DNA of 64,000 nucleotides. Origin: Streptomyces sp. ITFR-21. Its GTDB lineage: Bacteria > Actinomycetota > Actinomycetes > Streptomycetales > Streptomycetaceae. The stretch covers positions 186,001 to 250,000 of the forward strand of contig NZ_CP134605.1 in assembly GCF_031844685.1 (NCBI RefSeq), in the 5' to 3' direction. The translations under genes and the position numbers were made by a program. Below are positions 1-8,531 of the stretch, piece after piece; within the stretch, counting starts at the first letter, position 1, and every line of letters begins with the position of its first letter. A model generated the notes under the pieces. It did no database searches, was not told the DNA's origin, and worked only from the letters and a program-made list of their open reading frames with translations.

Positions 1-42
1 GAAGTCGACGGCCCTGGTGACGGGCAGGGGTTCCTGGCTCAT
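1..42 (-). CDS. 5' end of an unidentified gene running off the left edge
   Basis: Only the first 14 codons are inside the window: an ATG read leftward from 42, preceded by a GGGAGA ribosome site about 8 bases away, encoding MSQEPLPVTRAVDF. That is too short to assign a family. It is divergent from the MFS exporter at 390, so a regulator of that exporter is a reasonable guess, but nothing in these residues shows it. Confidence 0.4.
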   Translation of the reverse strand, partial: MSQEPLPVTRAVDF

Positions 43-389
43 CCGCCGATTCTCCCAGTCGCCGCGGCGCCCTCCGGGCGGGGTCCACCGGACGCGCCGA
101 GGACGGCCGGGCGGGGCGCCGGGCACGGACCGTCAGACACCGGACCACCGGGCGGGCGGGCCCGTCGGCCGGCGAGCCACCGGGCGCGGCGGGCCGGGCC
201 GGGCAGCGGCGCACCGCACCGCGGCGGGCCGGACAGCGGCGCTTCGCGGCGGGCCGCGGCAAGGGCTTCGTCAGCGGGACTTCACCCGTCGGTGACATCC
301 GGGAATCACCGGGGTGAGGGAACTTGTTCCGGCAATGAACTTAGCCCCCCGGGGCACCACACCGTCCCCCGCACCGCGAAGGAACTCCC
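43..389. promoter_or_regulatory. Divergent intergenic region with a GGAAC-TT-GTTCC inverted repeat
   Basis: This 347-base gap separates the leftward partial gene from the MFS exporter. Most of it is featureless GC-rich DNA. A short inverted repeat, GGAAC-TT-GTTCC at 319-330, lies about 60 bases upstream of the exporter start, a sensible place for an operator. No clear -35/-10 pair could be assigned. Confidence 0.3.
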
Positions 390-1607
390 ATGCCCCTGGC
401 CATACTCGCCCTGGCGGTCAGCGCGTTTGGCATCGGCACCACCGAGTTCGTGATGATGGGCCTGCTGCCCAACGTCGCGAACGACCTCGGCACGTCCGTG
501 CCGACCGCGGGCTATCTCGTCTCCGCGTACGCGCTCGGCGTGGTGGTGGGCGCCCCCCTGCTCACCGCGCTCGGCTCCCGCATCCCCCGCAAGCGGATGC
601 TCCTGCTGCTGATGGGCCTGTTCACGGTGGGCAACCTGGCGTCCGCCGTCGCCCCCGGCTACGCCACCCTGCTCGCCGGACGCTTCCTGGCCGGGCTGCC
701 GCACGGCGCGTTCTTCGGCGTCGGTGCGGTGGTGGCGTCCCGCATGGTGGCGGAGGACCGCAGGGCGCGGGCGGTCGCCGCGATGTTCCTCGGCCTGACC
801 ATCGCCAACATCGTCGGTGTGCCGGCGGCCACCGCGCTCGGCCAGCACCTGGGCTGGCGTGCCACGTTCCTGGTCGTCTCGGTGGTCGGCCTGCTGGCCC
901 TCGCCTCGCTCGCGCTGCTCATCCCGCGGCTGCCGGAGGAGGAACACGCGGGGGTGGGCTCGGAGATCCGGGCACTGCGCGAGCCGCAGGTGCTGCTCGG
1001 GCTGCTCACCGCGGTGTTCGGCTTCGCGGGGGTGTTCGCCGTCTACAGCTACCTCGCCTCGATGATGACCGAGGTCACCGGCTTCGCGGACTCCACCGTC
1101 ACCTGGCTGCTGGCCCTCTTCGGCATCGGCATGACACTGGGCGCGCTCGTCGCCGGCCCCCTCACCGACCGGGCGCTGCGGCCCACCCTCTACGGCTCCC
1201 TGAGCGTGCTCGCCGTCGTGCTGGTCCTGTTCCCCCACGCGGTCCACTCCAAGGCCGCGGCCCCGGTGGCGGTGCTGGTCCTCGGCGCGGTGGGGTTCCT
1301 GACCACGACTCCGCTGCAGATGCTGGTCATGAACAAGGCCCGCCGGGCGCCCACCCTGGCCTCCGCCTCCAACCACTCCGCCTTCAACCTGGCGAACGCG
1401 GGCGGTGCCTGGCTGGGCGGCGCGGCCATCGCCGCGGGCTGGGGCTGGACCTCGCCCGCGCTGGTCGGCGCGGTCCTGGCGGTGGCCGGCCTCGGTATCG
1501 CGGTCACCGCCGGCGTCCTCGACCGCCGCTCCCCGCAGGGCGCGTCACCCGTCGTCGCCGCGGGAGGCCCCCGGCGGAGCGAGGTGTCGGGCGGGGTGGG
1601 GATGTAG
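390..1607 (+). CDS. MFS transporter, AraJ/Cmx-type drug or sugar exporter
   Basis: A 405-residue inner-membrane protein of the major facilitator superfamily, the usual length for a 12-helix DHA1 exporter. The N-terminus enters the first helix directly and carries GTTEFVMMGLLP, typical of AraJ and chloramphenicol-exporter relatives. The loop between helices 2 and 3 has the conserved basic pattern GSRIPRKRML. A second half with helices is visible from about residue 205. The ATG is preceded by GAAGGA. The natural substrate cannot be read from the sequence; efflux of a small hydrophobic molecule or sugar is the family role. It stands alone, divergent from the gene cut by the left edge. Confidence 0.88.
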   Translation: MPLAILALAVSAFGIGTTEFVMMGLLPNVANDLGTSVPTAGYLVSAYALGVVVGAPLLTALGSRIPRKRMLLLLMGLFTVGNLASAVAPGYATLLAGRFLAGLPHGAFFGVGAVVASRMVAEDRRARAVAAMFLGLTIANIVGVPAATALGQHLGWRATFLVVSVVGLLALASLALLIPRLPEEEHAGVGSEIRALREPQVLLGLLTAVFGFAGVFAVYSYLASMMTEVTGFADSTVTWLLALFGIGMTLGALVAGPLTDRALRPTLYGSLSVLAVVLVLFPHAVHSKAAAPVAVLVLGAVGFLTTTPLQMLVMNKARRAPTLASASNHSAFNLANAGGAWLGGAAIAAGWGWTSPALVGAVLAVAGLGIAVTAGVLDRRSPQGASPVVAAGGPRRSEVSGGVGM

Positions 1608-1625
1608 GCGGCGCCGTTCGCCGGA

Positions 1626-1664
1626 GCAGGCGGCAGGCGGCAGGCGGCAGGCGGCAGGCGGCAG
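1626..1664. repeat. Heptamer tandem repeat (GCAGGCG)n
   Basis: About 5.6 uninterrupted copies of GCAGGCG lie just downstream of the MFS exporter stop. They are in non-coding DNA and are probably a slippage-prone simple repeat. Confidence 0.85.
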
Positions 1665-1774
1665 ACCCTACGGCCGGGGCCGCGGCGGGCGCGCACGTCC
1701 GCTCCGGCGGCTCAGGCGCTCAGGTGGGGCGCCGGGCAGTGCGGCGCGGGCGGGCCGCACCGGCGTTACGGGTG

Positions 1775-2674
1775 ATGAACGAGCCGTCGGGGACCGGCGG
1801 CGGCGCCCCCGCGGGCCGCGCCGACGCCGTTCGCCGGGGCCGCCGTCCGCTTCGGCTCGGCTACGCTCGGCGGGTGGCCGACCGATCCGTCCCTGGCTCC
1901 GTCCCTGACTCCATGCCCGCCGCGGGTTCCGCCCGCGCATCCGGTCCCGTCCGCGGACCGGCGGGCCGGTGGTGGCGGGGGCCGGTCCCACCGTGGGTGC
2001 GGTTCGGGCTGCTGGTGGTGGTGTTGGCGGCGGCGGTCGCCCTCGCACTCGCACTGGAACCGCAGCGGCTGCTGACGCGCGGCTGGCCGCTGCGGACGTC
2101 CTCCGGACCTACCGCCGTGGCACTCTTCGCCCTCGGCTACGGGCTCGCCACCGTCGCCTTCGTCCCCAGACCGCTGCTGAACGCCGCCGCCGGGGCCCTC
2201 TACGGCATCCACGCCGGACTGCCCGCGGCGATAGCCGGCACCGTGCTCGGCGCCGGACTGGCCTTCCTGCTCGGCCGCTTCCTCGGCCGCGACGCCCTGC
2301 GGCCCCTGCTCCGCGGGCGGCTGGTCCTGTCCCTGGACCGGCAGTTGAGCCATCACGGCTTCCGCAGCACGCTGGCACTGCGGCTCTTTCCCGGAGTGCC
2401 GTTCGCGGCGGCCAACTACGCCGCGGCGATCTCCCGTATCCGGCTGCTGCCCTTCCTCACCGCCACCGCGGCGGGCAGCGTGGCCAACACCGCCGCCTAC
2501 GTGGTCGCCGGCAGCCGCGCCGCCTCCCCCACCTCGCCGGTCTTCCTGCTGGCGCTGGCCTTCCTCGGCCTGACCGCCGTAGCCGCGGCGGCCGTCGCGC
2601 GCCGCGGCCGTACCCGTGAGTCCGGTGTCAGCGCCCCAGAGGGTCCGGCCACTCCGCCAGCGGAATCCGCTTGA
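1775..2674 (+). CDS. TVP38/TMEM64 (DedA-superfamily) membrane protein
   Basis: An integral membrane protein of about 299 residues. After a basic, Pro/Gly-rich N-terminal stretch of about 65 residues there is a transmembrane helix, then the SNARE-associated/VTT core: TVAFVPRPLLNAAAGALYG followed by LALRLFPGVPFAAANYAAA, which matches the conserved R-hP-x-hPf-x-x-x-NY-x-x-G signature. Further helices close the C-terminus. Family members are proposed to move lipids or ions across the membrane. The start is uncertain: ATG 1775 keeps the good codon bias, ATG 1913 would give a more usual short cytoplasmic end, and neither has a strong ribosome site. The 3' end overlaps the convergent flavin reductase by 47 bases. 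Confidence 0.8.
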   Translation: MNEPSGTGGGAPAGRADAVRRGRRPLRLGYARRVADRSVPGSVPDSMPAAGSARASGPVRGPAGRWWRGPVPPWVRFGLLVVVLAAAVALALALEPQRLLTRGWPLRTSSGPTAVALFALGYGLATVAFVPRPLLNAAAGALYGIHAGLPAAIAGTVLGAGLAFLLGRFLGRDALRPLLRGRLVLSLDRQLSHHGFRSTLALRLFPGVPFAAANYAAAISRIRLLPFLTATAAGSVANTAAYVVAGSRAASPTSPVFLLALAFLGLTAVAAAAVARRGRTRESGVSAPEGPATPPAESA

Positions 2675-3245
2675 TCTCCCAGACCTCCCCGACGGTGTCC
2701 CACTCGTCCCGGCCCAGTCGCGCCAGCGGCCGCAGCTTGCGTACCTCGGGGTGTCCGTCCACCATGACGGCCTCCGAAACCGCCGCATGTACCACCCGCC
2801 CGAGCACGATCGTGGAGTCCCCCAGCCGTACCGTGCTGTGCAGTTCGCACTCCAGCGCCACCGGTGAGGCCGCCACCCGTGGCGGCTTGACCCGCAGGCT
2901 CGGCTCCCGGGCGATCCCCACCGCGTCGAACTCGCTCACCCCGTGGGGAAAGTCCGTCGCGGTCGCGTTGATCTGCTCGAACAGGTGCTCGGGTGCGAGG
3001 TTCACCACGAACTGCCCCGTGTCCTCGATGTTCCGCACCGAGTCCTTCCGCCCGACCGATGTGAACTGCACGATCGGCGGACTGACGCAGGACACCGTGA
3101 AGAAGCTGTGCGGGGCGAGGTTGTCAGAAGAGCCGTCCCGGCTGGTCGTCGACACCCAGGCGATCGGCCGGGGTACCACCACCGAAGTGAGAAGCCGGTA
3201 GAAGGCGTTCCGTTCCATCCGGCTCGGGTCGAAGTCGATACGCAT
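2628..3245 (-). CDS. Flavin reductase family protein (FMN-binding split barrel)
   Basis: A protein of about 205 residues with the flavin-reductase-like fold. It begins MRIDFDPSRMERNAFYRLL and contains VPRPIAWVSTTSRDG, then NLAPHSFFTVSCVSPPIV and NIEDTGQFVVNLAPEHL, the pattern of the family branch that binds FMN on a split barrel. Known relatives reduce flavin with NAD(P)H for partner monooxygenases or act as oxygen-insensitive oxidoreductases. An in-frame upstream start would add nine residues, but the chosen ATG fits family N-termini. No monooxygenase lies next to it, so its partner is unknown. Confidence 0.85.
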   Translation of the reverse strand: MRIDFDPSRMERNAFYRLLTSVVVPRPIAWVSTTSRDGSSDNLAPHSFFTVSCVSPPIVQFTSVGRKDSVRNIEDTGQFVVNLAPEHLFEQINATATDFPHGVSEFDAVGIAREPSLRVKPPRVAASPVALECELHSTVRLGDSTIVLGRVVHAAVSEAVMVDGHPEVRKLRPLARLGRDEWDTVGEVWEIKRIPLAEWPDPLGR

Positions 3246-3394
3246 GACCCACAGTATCCACACCGGGGCCACCGACCCCCACGGCGGATCGCGGCACCGC
3301 CGACCCCTTGGCCCTCCGGAATCACCCGGTACCCGACGGCACGGGCACCCGAGCCCGGCTGCGCCGGAGCCGGCCGGCGAAGGCCCACCGCGGG

Positions 3395-3560
3395 AGCGAC
3401 ACCCCGGCCTTCAAGAAGCGGCGAGACCGTCGGCCCTGACGGCACCATCGACCGGACCGTCGCCCGCCCCGAGTTCCGCCGGCTCCTGGCCGACCTGGCC
3501 GCAGACGTTATCGACGGGGTCGTCCATTCGGTCGACGAAGACCAGCCGATCTCCTGCTCC
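3395..3560 (+). pseudogene. Decayed fragment of a large serine recombinase
   Basis: Two frames together give the catalytic-domain pattern of actinobacterial serine recombinases. SDTPAFKKRR (frame starting at 3395) corresponds to the ENDTSAFKRR-type segment. After a frameshift between 3427 and 3435, PDGTIDRTVARPEFRRLLAD and DVIDGVV follow, matching the usual RPEFRRLLADLAAG-x-IDGVV stretch. Homology then stops abruptly. No catalytic serine region or C-terminal DNA-binding domain remains. It suggests an old integrated element. The assignment rests on motif memory, not on a database search. Confidence 0.5.
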
Positions 3561-3784
3561 GGCTCCCGCAGCCCGCCTCCTCGGCCTTCCCCGTACCGCG
3601 CGGCGGCCATTGTCAACACCGGCCGGCCACGGCTGGGCCAACTCCTGACCAGGCAAGCCAGACGACGCCGCGAGATACCCGTGAACAGCCGATGTGCCAA
3701 GACAACCCATTGACCATGAACGCCACAAGCGGATCATGCCACCCACCAGCGGCAACACTTCACCCGCTATCACGCACCAACCCG

Positions 3785-3904
3785 TTACAAGGGCAATCCC
3801 AGGCCACTCAGCAGAGCCCCGACCTGAGGGGCGATGCCGTACACCGCACCGATCACAATGCCGATCACGCTGTCGACCAAACCGCCGACGATGGGCAGGC
3901 CCAT
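3785..3904 (-). CDS. 39-residue hydrophobic Gly-rich peptide
   Basis: A very small gene: GAAGGAG, an 8-base spacer, ATG read leftward from 3904, 39 codons, then TAA. The peptide starts MGLPIVGGLVDSVIGIVIG and ends GALLSGLGLPL. It is made almost wholly of Gly, Val, Ile, Leu and Ala, with one acidic residue (Asp11), no basic residue and no cysteine, and its ends echo each other (MGLP, GLGLP). It could be a single membrane-inserting helix, a secreted surface-active peptide or a small toxin; no family is recognised. Its upstream DNA is unusually AT-rich for this genome. Confidence 0.65.
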   Translation of the reverse strand: MGLPIVGGLVDSVIGIVIGAVYGIAPQVGALLSGLGLPL

Positions 3905-4081
3905 AGAGATCACTCCTTCACCCGTGCATCGAAAATGCCACGTGAGGCAACTCTCGGCACTCTAACACCGTTTCGCCACACATGCCACGATATGCGAATT
4001 AGTAACACTAAGTACCTCATGCATTCTTTATCCGCTTCGAGTCGTAGGTGGCGTGGGCCGTATAAACAACCACTCCCCTGA
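3905..4081 (-). promoter_or_regulatory. AT-rich upstream region of the small peptide, with a palindrome
   Basis: This stretch is far less GC-rich than anything around it, notably 3985-4040. It contains the inverted repeat TTAGT-AAC-ACTAA at 3999-4011, about 95 bases before the peptide start, a plausible operator or part of a promoter. I could not assign a confident -35/-10 pair. Confidence 0.4.
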
Positions 4082-4755
4082 CAGCCACACGACCCGAGAC
4101 ATCGCAGCCAGTGTGAGCGCGGCGCCCGGGCCGCGTTCCCCCGCTCCGACGGCGGTGCGGTGCGGTAAAGCGGCGTAGCGGTCCGGCTTCGCGGTCAGGC
4201 GGGCGTAGGACATCGTGTCGCGTGTCGCCAGCCGCAACCGGGCGCGTCAGCAACACCTCGCCGCGGATCTCCGCCACCCGCCAGCCGCGCCCCGCGGTCC
4301 CCCCATGCGGACCCCGGAGAGAAGAAGCCCTGCTTCTCCGCGCGTTCGAGGCCGGGAGAAGAGGTGTCGCAGTCCTGCGGAGCTCTGGACAAGGGGTCTG
4401 AACAACAGCGGTGCCTGCCGTCGGCGGATGGGGTCCGGGGCTTGCCGCAGGGCCCGCGACAGCCGTTCGGCCAGGCTCGTCAGAGCCGCGCGGTGTCGTG
4501 GGTCCGCGGCGCCGTCAACGACGCGGCGTCTTCGAGCACGGCCCGGTGGATTCCTCGATCAGTCGCGGGCCTGGCGGACAGGATCGGCGGGAACGGGCTG
4601 CACGGCCGTCACCGACGGCGACGGGGGCGACCCCTGCTCCATGGGCGGAACCTCCGCGCCCGGGTCCTCCAGGCAGCCGCGGTCCGGTGGCACCGGAGTC
4701 GGGCCTGCCACGGGGCGCACCGGTTGCTGGGCGTCCTCGCCCTGGTGAGGTCGGT
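4082..4755. other. Gap without a recognisable gene
   Basis: About 670 bases with no convincing gene. A minus-strand reading near 4028-4213 (MSYARLTAKPDRYAALPHR) has fair codon bias and might be the decayed N-terminus of an IS5-type transposase, but the resemblance is weak. The rest shows no continuous biased frame. Confidence 0.35.
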
Positions 4756-6108
4756 CTACTGTCCTCCAGCCGGTTCGCCGGGGTCTGTGGGGGTGTCGGG
4801 CAGGGATGCGCCGGCGGCGGTCCGGGGAAAGGTGGAAAAGGGGGGGAGGTGGGTGGCGGGGAGCGCGGTGCGTGTGCCGGAGGCGTCGCTGGTGAAGGGG
4901 ATGACGCCGGTTCCGCCGGGGAATTCGCCGGTCACGTAGTAGTCCGTACGGAACCCCAGGGCCGCCTGGGCGCTAAGAACGCTGCCATCGGCGCGGACCG
5001 GCACGAGTTCGTGGCGCTCCATCCACAGGCAGCCAGTGCTGTGCGGCGGAATGACGAGCCCGCGTGTCTTTTTCTGCTCGGACAGCACCGCGACGTTGCG
5101 CCGGGTTTCATATCCCACTTCAAGCGAGGCGGAGACCGAGGCGGTGACGGTCGTGCTGGCACCCACCCCGAACGGTTTGGCGGACGCCTCCACACCGACC
5201 GACGTGCCCACGGTGATGCCCGTGGTCACGCTGAAGGAGGTACCCGCCTCATGGGTGACACCGGTGGTGATCTCTTCCGCCTCCGTCTGGGCCACCGTTC
5301 CGGCCCGGTTGTCACGGAAGAGGACGAGATCGAAGTTCCGGTGGCGGCGGATCCGATAGAACGGCGAGTTGTCGATCCGCCAGTCCACGCTGCGATTGGG
5401 GTCGTCGACCATGAAGTAGGGCACCGTCACGGTGCGGTCGGTCACCCTCGTCTGCGCCGGCGGCCGGCTGTGCGACGTCAGAACCGGGATCCCGGGGCCG
5501 GGGCCGCGTTCCACCGCGGCGGGCAGGTCCAGGATCCAGGTCGTGGGCGTCGGATTGGGCCGCCCCGCGGTACTCACGACGGTGAAGGCACCCACGGGCA
5601 GGAACAGGCGTTCGTCGAGGTCCCCGTCCGGGTACGGCGGAGGCACCACCGACCACAACCGCACCCCGGCGCTCTCCCACAACAGCCCGCCGGCTTCGCC
5701 CTGCCGCACATAGGCACGCCCGTTGTGCACCTGCTTGACACAGGCCACCCAACTCCCGGGCTGCTCCAGACTGGCTATGTCGCCCAGAGCGACGTACCCC
5801 GGCGGAGGGACCGGCCGCCAGATCGAGGCAGGCCTGTCAGGATTTGCGGTCGGGAGGCCACCTAGCCTCTGCCATCCAGCGGGCGGCCGTAACAGGTCCC
5901 GACCGGCGGAGACGTCTCGCAGCAGTACCGCCATCCGCTGTTGCAAACTCCCGCCCCCGTACTGGGCCGCCACGGGGTGGAAGTCGCCATGGCCTACACC
6001 CATGATGATGGCCGTGTACAGGGACGTGGGATTGATGAAGGGACTCCACCTCGTCGCGACTTCTCTGGTGATCCCGACTTCCAGATCGCCATAGCGCTGA
6101 ATGATCAC
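4756..6108 (-). CDS. Vps62-like protein with an aerolysin-type membrane-hairpin segment
   Basis: A 450-residue protein. The GTG at 6108 was chosen because GGAGGA lies 6 bases upstream; earlier codons overlap that site. Residues about 1-180 resemble the Vps62 (DUF946) domain: YGDLEVGITREVATRW, then WRPVPPPGYVALGDIAS. Residues about 240-400 hold a long stretch of alternating polar and small or hydrophobic residues rich in Thr, Ser, Val and Gly (TTGVTHEAGTSFSVTTGITV, then VGASTTVTASVSASLEVGY), which resembles the amphipathic beta-hairpin of aerolysin/ETX-MTX2 pore formers. There is no signal peptide. A pore-forming or membrane-binding role is inference. It stands alone, with a 1.1-kb empty stretch upstream. 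Confidence 0.6.
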   Translation of the reverse strand: MIIQRYGDLEVGITREVATRWSPFINPTSLYTAIIMGVGHGDFHPVAAQYGGGSLQQRMAVLLRDVSAGRDLLRPPAGWQRLGGLPTANPDRPASIWRPVPPPGYVALGDIASLEQPGSWVACVKQVHNGRAYVRQGEAGGLLWESAGVRLWSVVPPPYPDGDLDERLFLPVGAFTVVSTAGRPNPTPTTWILDLPAAVERGPGPGIPVLTSHSRPPAQTRVTDRTVTVPYFMVDDPNRSVDWRIDNSPFYRIRRHRNFDLVLFRDNRAGTVAQTEAEEITTGVTHEAGTSFSVTTGITVGTSVGVEASAKPFGVGASTTVTASVSASLEVGYETRRNVAVLSEQKKTRGLVIPPHSTGCLWMERHELVPVRADGSVLSAQAALGFRTDYYVTGEFPGGTGVIPFTSDASGTRTALPATHLPPFSTFPRTAAGASLPDTPTDPGEPAGGQ

Positions 6109-7215
6109 ACACACTCCTCCAGGACGGAGAACGCATACCAACCGGGTCTCCCCCGGACCCTACGGCCCCGTTCTCATCTCGAAGAGGGACAAACAGGCCA
6201 ACAATACAGTTGGGCCGCAAGACCCGCAGACCGTCGGAAACGACGGCAATCCGGTCCGATCCCGTGCAGGTGCCGCGCAACTGCCACCAGCCGCACCACA
6301 CTGCCCCGGCAGCCACCCGCCGCAACTCCGCGGCCACGGCCTACGGCAGCGACCGCGGGACAACGCCTGCCGGGCGCAGCAGGGCAGGCGTTCCCCCGTG
6401 AAATCGAGCGGGGAATCGAACCAAGCCGGAGGGTGAGCGCCGACCAGGGCCAAGAGCACGGCATGGGGCAGCCGGCTGCGCTGCCGCGGGCCGGCGGCCC
6501 GCCGGTCAACGTCGCGCTCACGGACGGGCGGCACCCTGTTCGCCGTGGCGAAGTCCCGCTGCCGGAGCCCGACAGCTCTCGGCGGTACGGCCTGCAGATC
6601 CACCTGCCCGGCCGGGGCACCGGGCACGTCGGGCGTGCGGCTTGAACGCAACCGGTTCGGAGCCGTATCCGCTTCTCCGGCGGACCGACATATGCCTGGT
6701 GCGCCGCCCTCCGGTTCCCCCGGAGCGGCCGGCCCTCCGCCGCCGTCCCGCCTCGTCCGGCTCCGACGGTGAGCGCAAGCAGCCGCCGGACGCGGCATGC
6801 CCCGGCCGCGCCGGGTCCGCGGATCTGGGCACGGAGTGGAATTGCACCGCGCGAATGGCGTCGTACGCCCCCTCGCATCCGTCTGAGCGACCGCAAGGGG
6901 GGTAGGCCGAGGCATGTCCCCCCTCCGCCTCGCACCGGACCCGGCCGTCTTCACCGACGGCGAACGCCTCGACCCGGACCGCTGACCGTTCGGACTTCCC
7001 ACCCCCGCCACGTGTCAGACGTGCACCGCCTTCGGCGGCAATCGCCACACGTGCCCAGGCGGGCACTCCGGCATGGCCAAGCCGTTCCCGCCATCCTCGC
7101 CGCGACCGGCAGCCTCCACAGCCGCCCCGCTTTCCTTTCACCCCGAGGCCGGCCCCTTCCCCACCCGCAGCCTGCTCCCGGCCGGCGTACTCCGATCCAG
7201 CGGGGGACGGGAACG
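6109..7215. other. 1.1-kb gap with no confident gene
   Basis: It separates the Vps62-like gene from the terpene synthase gene. Several short readings have partial codon bias, for example the plus-strand frame from 6463 to 6645 and a 23-codon reading from 6914 ending in TGA at 6985, but none matches a family I know. Probably decayed DNA plus the promoters of the two flanking genes. Confidence 0.4.
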
Positions 7216-8304
7216 ATGACAGCCCCCGGCCACTCCCACGGCACCTTTGATCCAGCCCCTGGAGGGGATATGGCCTTACCACCCGAGAGGTATCAGTACC
7301 CCTCGTTCCGGATGCCGGTCTTTCCCCGGTTCACACCCGCCCGGCGCCGCCCGGGCCTCGAAACACTGGAACAGCGCTGCGTGGGCCGCCTCGCCGCGTA
7401 CCTGCGTGACGCCTTCGAGGACCAGGAAAAGCTGGAGGCGTTCCTGGAGCACCGCACCAGCCTGTGGAACCTGCTCGTCTACGCCGACACCCGCGAGGAC
7501 CGGGTCGAGCTGATCTGCGCCTGGATCGACGTCCTGTTCTGCATCGACGACGTCTTCGTCCAGGCCGCGCCGGCCCGGCTGCGTGAGCTGGGCCTCTACG
7601 AACTGTCCGCGGTCATCGACGGCAGACAGCCCGCTTTCGACACCGCCTTCACCCGCGCCTTCCGGCAGCTGCGCGAGAACACCCTGCCCCTGGCACCCGC
7701 GGGGACCTGGCAACGCTGCGCGCGAAACCTGCACGAGTTCCTGGACGCCTGCACCATCGAACGTGACCTCGCCCAGGACCTGACGGCACTGGACCTGCCC
7801 ACCTACGAGAAGTACCGCACCTCCTCGGTCGGAGAGTGCTGCTTCCCCCTGCTCGAGCTGGGCCTCGGCATCGACCTGAGCGGCCCTCTGGAGAAGCTCT
7901 CCGAACTGAGGCGTCTCAACGTCCTGGTCGCACGCCACTGGATCGGCGTCAACGACATCTTCTCCTACCGCAAGGAGCTCTACAGCGGCGACACCATGAA
8001 CGAGATCCAGCTCGCACTCGGCGACAACGGCGGCGACCTCCAGGCGGCCGTCGACCGCGTCGCCGCGACCGTCCACCGCGTGGAAGCCGAATTCGACCGC
8101 CTCACCACCACACTGCGCGCCGGTGCGCCGAGCCAGGACAGCAGCCTCCGCACCTACTTGGACGCCCTGGAGACCATGATCGCCGGAAACCTCGAGTGGT
8201 CCTACCTCACCCCCCGCTACAACGGCCGGGGCCACACGTGGAACGGCCTGACCGACGCCACCGTCGTCCTCACCCCCGACCGCACCCTGTACCTGCCCCG
8301 CTGA
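7216..8304 (+). CDS. Class I terpene synthase (terpene cyclase)
   Basis: About 362 residues, the usual size for bacterial sesquiterpene or diterpene cyclases, which ionise a prenyl diphosphate with Mg2+ and cyclise the cation. Visible motifs: FCIDDVFVQ as the aspartate-rich motif, the NSE/DTE triad as NDIFSYRKE, and a C-terminal TPRYNGRGHTW carrying the Arg-Tyr pair. The first motif has only two aspartates, with Val where the third acidic residue normally sits. ATG 7216 is given; ATG 7270, behind GGAGGGG, would remove 18 residues and may be the true start. There is no adjacent P450 or prenyl transferase, so it appears to act alone. Product unknown. Confidence 0.88.
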   Translation: MTAPGHSHGTFDPAPGGDMALPPERYQYPSFRMPVFPRFTPARRRPGLETLEQRCVGRLAAYLRDAFEDQEKLEAFLEHRTSLWNLLVYADTREDRVELICAWIDVLFCIDDVFVQAAPARLRELGLYELSAVIDGRQPAFDTAFTRAFRQLRENTLPLAPAGTWQRCARNLHEFLDACTIERDLAQDLTALDLPTYEKYRTSSVGECCFPLLELGLGIDLSGPLEKLSELRRLNVLVARHWIGVNDIFSYRKELYSGDTMNEIQLALGDNGGDLQAAVDRVAATVHRVEAEFDRLTTTLRAGAPSQDSSLRTYLDALETMIAGNLEWSYLTPRYNGRGHTWNGLTDATVVLTPDRTLYLPR

Positions 8305-8509
8305 GCAAGGAACCGGTCGGCCCGTCCGGGAACAGCAGCCGCGGCCGACCGCGTGACGGCGGCGCGCCGCCGGAGGACAGGCGGCGCCCCTCGCTGTTCG
8401 CCGGTCTCGCCGGCCAAGCGGAAGCCGGGTGGGACCGGTGGCGCGGCGGTGTCTTCGTATCGGACGCCGCGCGCCCTTTCGGAAGCGCGCTGAGAGCCGC
8501 TGCCAGGGC

Positions 8510-8531
8510 CCCTCCTGACGCGCCAGGAGGG
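8510..8531. terminator. Hairpin between convergent genes
   Basis: CCCTCCTG (8510-8517), a 6-base loop and CAGGAGGG (8524-8531) form an 8-bp stem abutting the phosphatase stop and facing the terpene synthase gene. A second perfect GC palindrome, GGCGGCGCGCCGCC, is at 8358-8371. Both fit a bidirectional, T-poor actinobacterial terminator region. Confidence 0.6.

Noticed and set aside
1626..1664. Heptamer array considered as a DR/iteron origin
   Set aside because: Short, perfect, GC-only slippage repeat with no replication gene nearby.
4028..4237. Possible transposase N-terminus (MSYARLTAKPDRYAALPHR)
   Set aside because: Resemblance to IS5-type starts is too weak, and no DDE motif or terminal inverted repeats were found nearby.
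5312..5865. Long open frames opposite or out of phase with the Vps62-like gene and most other genes
   Set aside because: They follow from the high GC content; their products are Arg/Pro/Ala-rich without motifs and their codon pattern is the complement of the real gene.
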